Shown piece by piece: positions 45,126 to 46,765 of a stretch of DNA of 46,765 nucleotides (positions are counted from its first letter, which is position 1; each line of letters begins with the position of its first letter). Under the pieces are notes generated by a model. It saw only the letters and a program-made list of their open reading frames with translations, searched no databases and had not been told where the DNA came from. Source of the DNA: Promethearchaeia archaeon (GTDB lineage: Archaea > Asgardarchaeota > Lokiarchaeia > Sigyniarchaeales > SOKP01). The stretch is from the NCBI GenBank assembly GCA_029856085.1, contig JAHQWI010000064.1:1-46765 (forward strand), in the 5' to 3' direction. A program made the translations under genes and the position numbers.

Positions 45126-46070
45126 CTAATATCGAAATATATCAAAAATCCAGGCTCTACCTCCTGCGCTATTAATGGCTTGAGCAACTTCTTTTTGTTT
45201 TCCAGGTGCTATTGCAATCATGCAACCACCTCCTCCAGCCCCCATTTGTTTAGCGCCTAAAGCACCTGCATCTTTTGCGGCATTACATAAATTAACAATT
45301 TTTTTTGTATCAGCTTTTATAATCGCTTCTTGTTCTTGTTGAATATCCATAAGACGTCCTAATTTCTTAAAATCTCCTTTTAAAAGAGCATCTTTAGCTT
45401 TGTATACACAATTTTCTATGATTTTGAAAGCCCTTAATGTCATAGAATCTTTCTCTTTCAGTTGTTTTTTAACTCTATTTAATGTCAAAGATGCTTTTCT
45501 TTCTTCCATGGAATCTCCAACAACTATAGGTAAATTATTTACATCTAAATATTCAACACTAGGATTTTCGTCAGTATGAATGAAAACGATCCCACCATAT
45601 GCCTCAGTATACTGATCTAATCTCCCACACGGAATACCAAGATCGTGATTTTCACCTAGATATGCCAATTCAGCAATTTCTTTATTTACCAAGTTCAAAT
45701 CGAGGGCTTGATTTAATGCTTTTATAAAACCAATTGATAACGCTGCGGATGTAGATAATCCCGCTCCGATTGGAATATCCGAATTTACATCAATATAAAA
45801 ACCTTTTTTAATATATTGTTTTAATCTCTCATACAAAACACTCCAATAAGCTAAATCGATGTCTCTGGGAGGAGACTCACCAATTTCGAATTGAATTCTT
45901 TCTTTTGTGTCGTGACTGTAGAACTCAATCACCTTATCTTCTCTTTCTTCATAATTAATTGTCATCATTAAATCAATAGCCATTCCTATAACTGGTTTAC
46001 CTAATAAATCAACTTTATCTCCCATTAGACAAATACGACCAGGGACATTTACAGAGACTTTGGTTTTCAT
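45126..46070 (-). CDS. GHMP-family kinase
   Basis: The 314-residue protein starts with VPGRICLMGDKVDLLGKPV, has the phosphate-binding loop SDIPIGAGLSTSAALS near residue 98 and the C-terminal GALGAKQMGAGGGGCMIAIA near 276. These are GHMP motifs 1-3. Candidates are galactokinase-like or other sugar 1-kinases, or mevalonate kinase; the text GD-K-VDLLG in motif 1 is nearer to sugar kinases than to mevalonate kinases. It converges with the CheR-CheD gene (17 bp gap). It may supply sugar phosphate to the nucleotidyltransferases of this region. Confidence 0.87.
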   Translation of the reverse strand: MKTKVSVNVPGRICLMGDKVDLLGKPVIGMAIDLMMTINYEEREDKVIEFYSHDTKERIQFEIGESPPRDIDLAYWSVLYERLKQYIKKGFYIDVNSDIPIGAGLSTSAALSIGFIKALNQALDLNLVNKEIAELAYLGENHDLGIPCGRLDQYTEAYGGIVFIHTDENPSVEYLDVNNLPIVVGDSMEERKASLTLNRVKKQLKEKDSMTLRAFKIIENCVYKAKDALLKGDFKKLGRLMDIQQEQEAIIKADTKKIVNLCNAAKDAGALGAKQMGAGGGGCMIAIAPGKQKEVAQAINSAGGRAWIFDIFRY

Positions 46071-46143
46071 AATAATTGGACTTTGGTGACAAAATTATGG
46101 ATTATTTTAATAATTAAAAGTAGAAAAAAGAAAAACAAAATTT

Positions 46144-46449
46144 TTACTTCTGTTTTCTTTTTTGTTGGAGTTTCTTTCTCTTACGCTCAACGTCTTGAAT
46201 TTCTTCTTCTAATTCATACATCTTTGAATCAGTTTTGCCTTGTAGTTTAAATTGGCCGAAGATTTTACTTTCTTCTCGCTCACCGGTTTTTGAGATTTTT
46301 TCAAAAGACAATTCTATTGGTATATCTTGACTTAGAGCTAAATTTATGAAATTGATAAAACCAATATGCTTACTGGGCGCAATAGGGAACTTTATACTTA
46401 ATTCTTTGTTTTTCTTGGTTTTGGTTTTCAAAATCAAGCGTAATTTCAA
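46144..46449 (-). CDS. Small basic protein of unknown function
   Basis: This 101-residue protein has a beta-rich first part (LRLILKTKTKKN, IPIELSFEKISKTG) and ends with a strongly charged helix (DVERKRKKLQQKRKQK), probably a coiled coil or nucleic-acid-binding tail. No family is recognised. It ends 73 bp upstream of the GHMP kinase start, on the same strand, and is divergent from the phosphatidyltransferase gene. Confidence 0.6.
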   Translation of the reverse strand: MKLRLILKTKTKKNKELSIKFPIAPSKHIGFINFINLALSQDIPIELSFEKISKTGEREESKIFGQFKLQGKTDSKMYELEEEIQDVERKRKKLQQKRKQK

Positions 46450-46572
46450 ATCGATCCAATCTCTTTGTTGTGTAAGTGAATATTTATATAGTTAAAATAA
46501 TCAAAATAAAAAAACTATGTTATTTTATAATGTGAAATATATTTTAATTTATCCCATAAAACAATTTAAAAC

Positions 46573-46765
46573 ATGGCTTCTAAATTTCGATTAAGATATA
46601 TTTTTAGACCATTGGTAAATCTAATAGCAAAAGGTTTAATTAGAATAGGTGTCACACCAAACTTAGCTACTATTATAATGCTCTCTTTTTCAGTCCTTAG
46701 CTTTATCTCTTTAGTATTTTTTCGAAATCTTTTATGTTTTTCTATTTTTGTGTTTATTACTGGAA
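46573..46765 (+). CDS. CDP-alcohol phosphatidyltransferase, 5' part only
   Basis: An ATG at 46573 opens a frame running off the window end (64 codons). The text RYIFRPLVNLIAKGLIRIG then VTPNLATIIMLSF and a hydrophobic segment is the usual N-terminus of CDP-alcohol phosphatidyltransferases (VTPNxxT). The catalytic DG..AR motif lies beyond the edge. It would be a membrane enzyme of phospholipid head-group synthesis such as archaetidylinositol-phosphate synthase, but subtype is undecided. Confidence 0.75.
   Translation, partial: MASKFRLRYIFRPLVNLIAKGLIRIGVTPNLATIIMLSFSVLSFISLVFFRNLLCFSIFVFITG

Overview
The window is about 46.8 kb of AT-rich chromosomal DNA from an archaeon. The evidence is ribosomal protein S8e, SRP19, an archaeal histone, a Thr1 proteasome beta subunit, an archaeal-type GluRS of the PSGALHIGN form, and two tRNA genes with extra sequence between anticodon stem and T arm. 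A longin-like protein, a JAMM protease-like protein and many small zinc-ribbon and membrane proteins point to an Asgard (Lokiarchaeia-like) genome. That placement is inference from gene content, not phylogeny. No insertion sequence, prophage or CRISPR array was seen.

Layout. 0-8 kb: a DUF401 transporter-like protein, then a tight operon of GT2 glycosyltransferase, PIG-L/BshB-type deacetylase and BshC-like protein. This resembles bacillithiol biosynthesis. An amidohydrolase and a UroD-like methyltransferase (opposite strand) follow, then two DinB-superfamily proteins, the superfamily that includes bacillithiol S-transferases. 8-15 kb: information-processing and housekeeping genes: histone, a zinc-ribbon beta-sandwich protein, DUF4443 regulator, JAMM protein, proteasome beta, S8e, HypA, SRP19, an acyl-CoA synthetase and tRNA-Pro. 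15-24 kb: unknown proteins, a DUF3795 protein, a methanogenesis-marker-4 (MtxX)-like protein, a CPBP protease, a large zinc-ribbon protein, GluRS and tRNA-Arg. 24-36 kb: two HAD hydrolases, a nucleotidyltransferase, an amidase, an aldehyde dehydrogenase, an SDR epimerase, a heterodimeric ABC exporter and a methyltransferase. 36-47 kb: a tandem pair of 7-TM paralogues with duplicated promoters, a gene missed by the ORF track, an NDP-forming acyl-CoA synthetase subunit, a second nucleotidyltransferase, a longin-wHTH protein, a CheR-coiled coil-CheD fusion, a GHMP kinase and a truncated CDP-alcohol phosphatidyltransferase.

Main candidates for something new are: (1) the GT2-BshB-BshC operon with nearby DinB proteins, a possible archaeal sugar-thiol system; (2) the CheR-CheD fusion whose CheD part has lost catalytic residues, beside a longin-like protein; (3) several genes whose homology-supported N-termini lack any in-frame ATG/GTG/TTG, two of them preceded by GGTG-type Shine-Dalgarno sequences and ATA or ATT codons; and (4) 26-nt and about 30-nt insertions in the variable region of both tRNA genes. 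All family assignments come from reading motifs; no database search was run.
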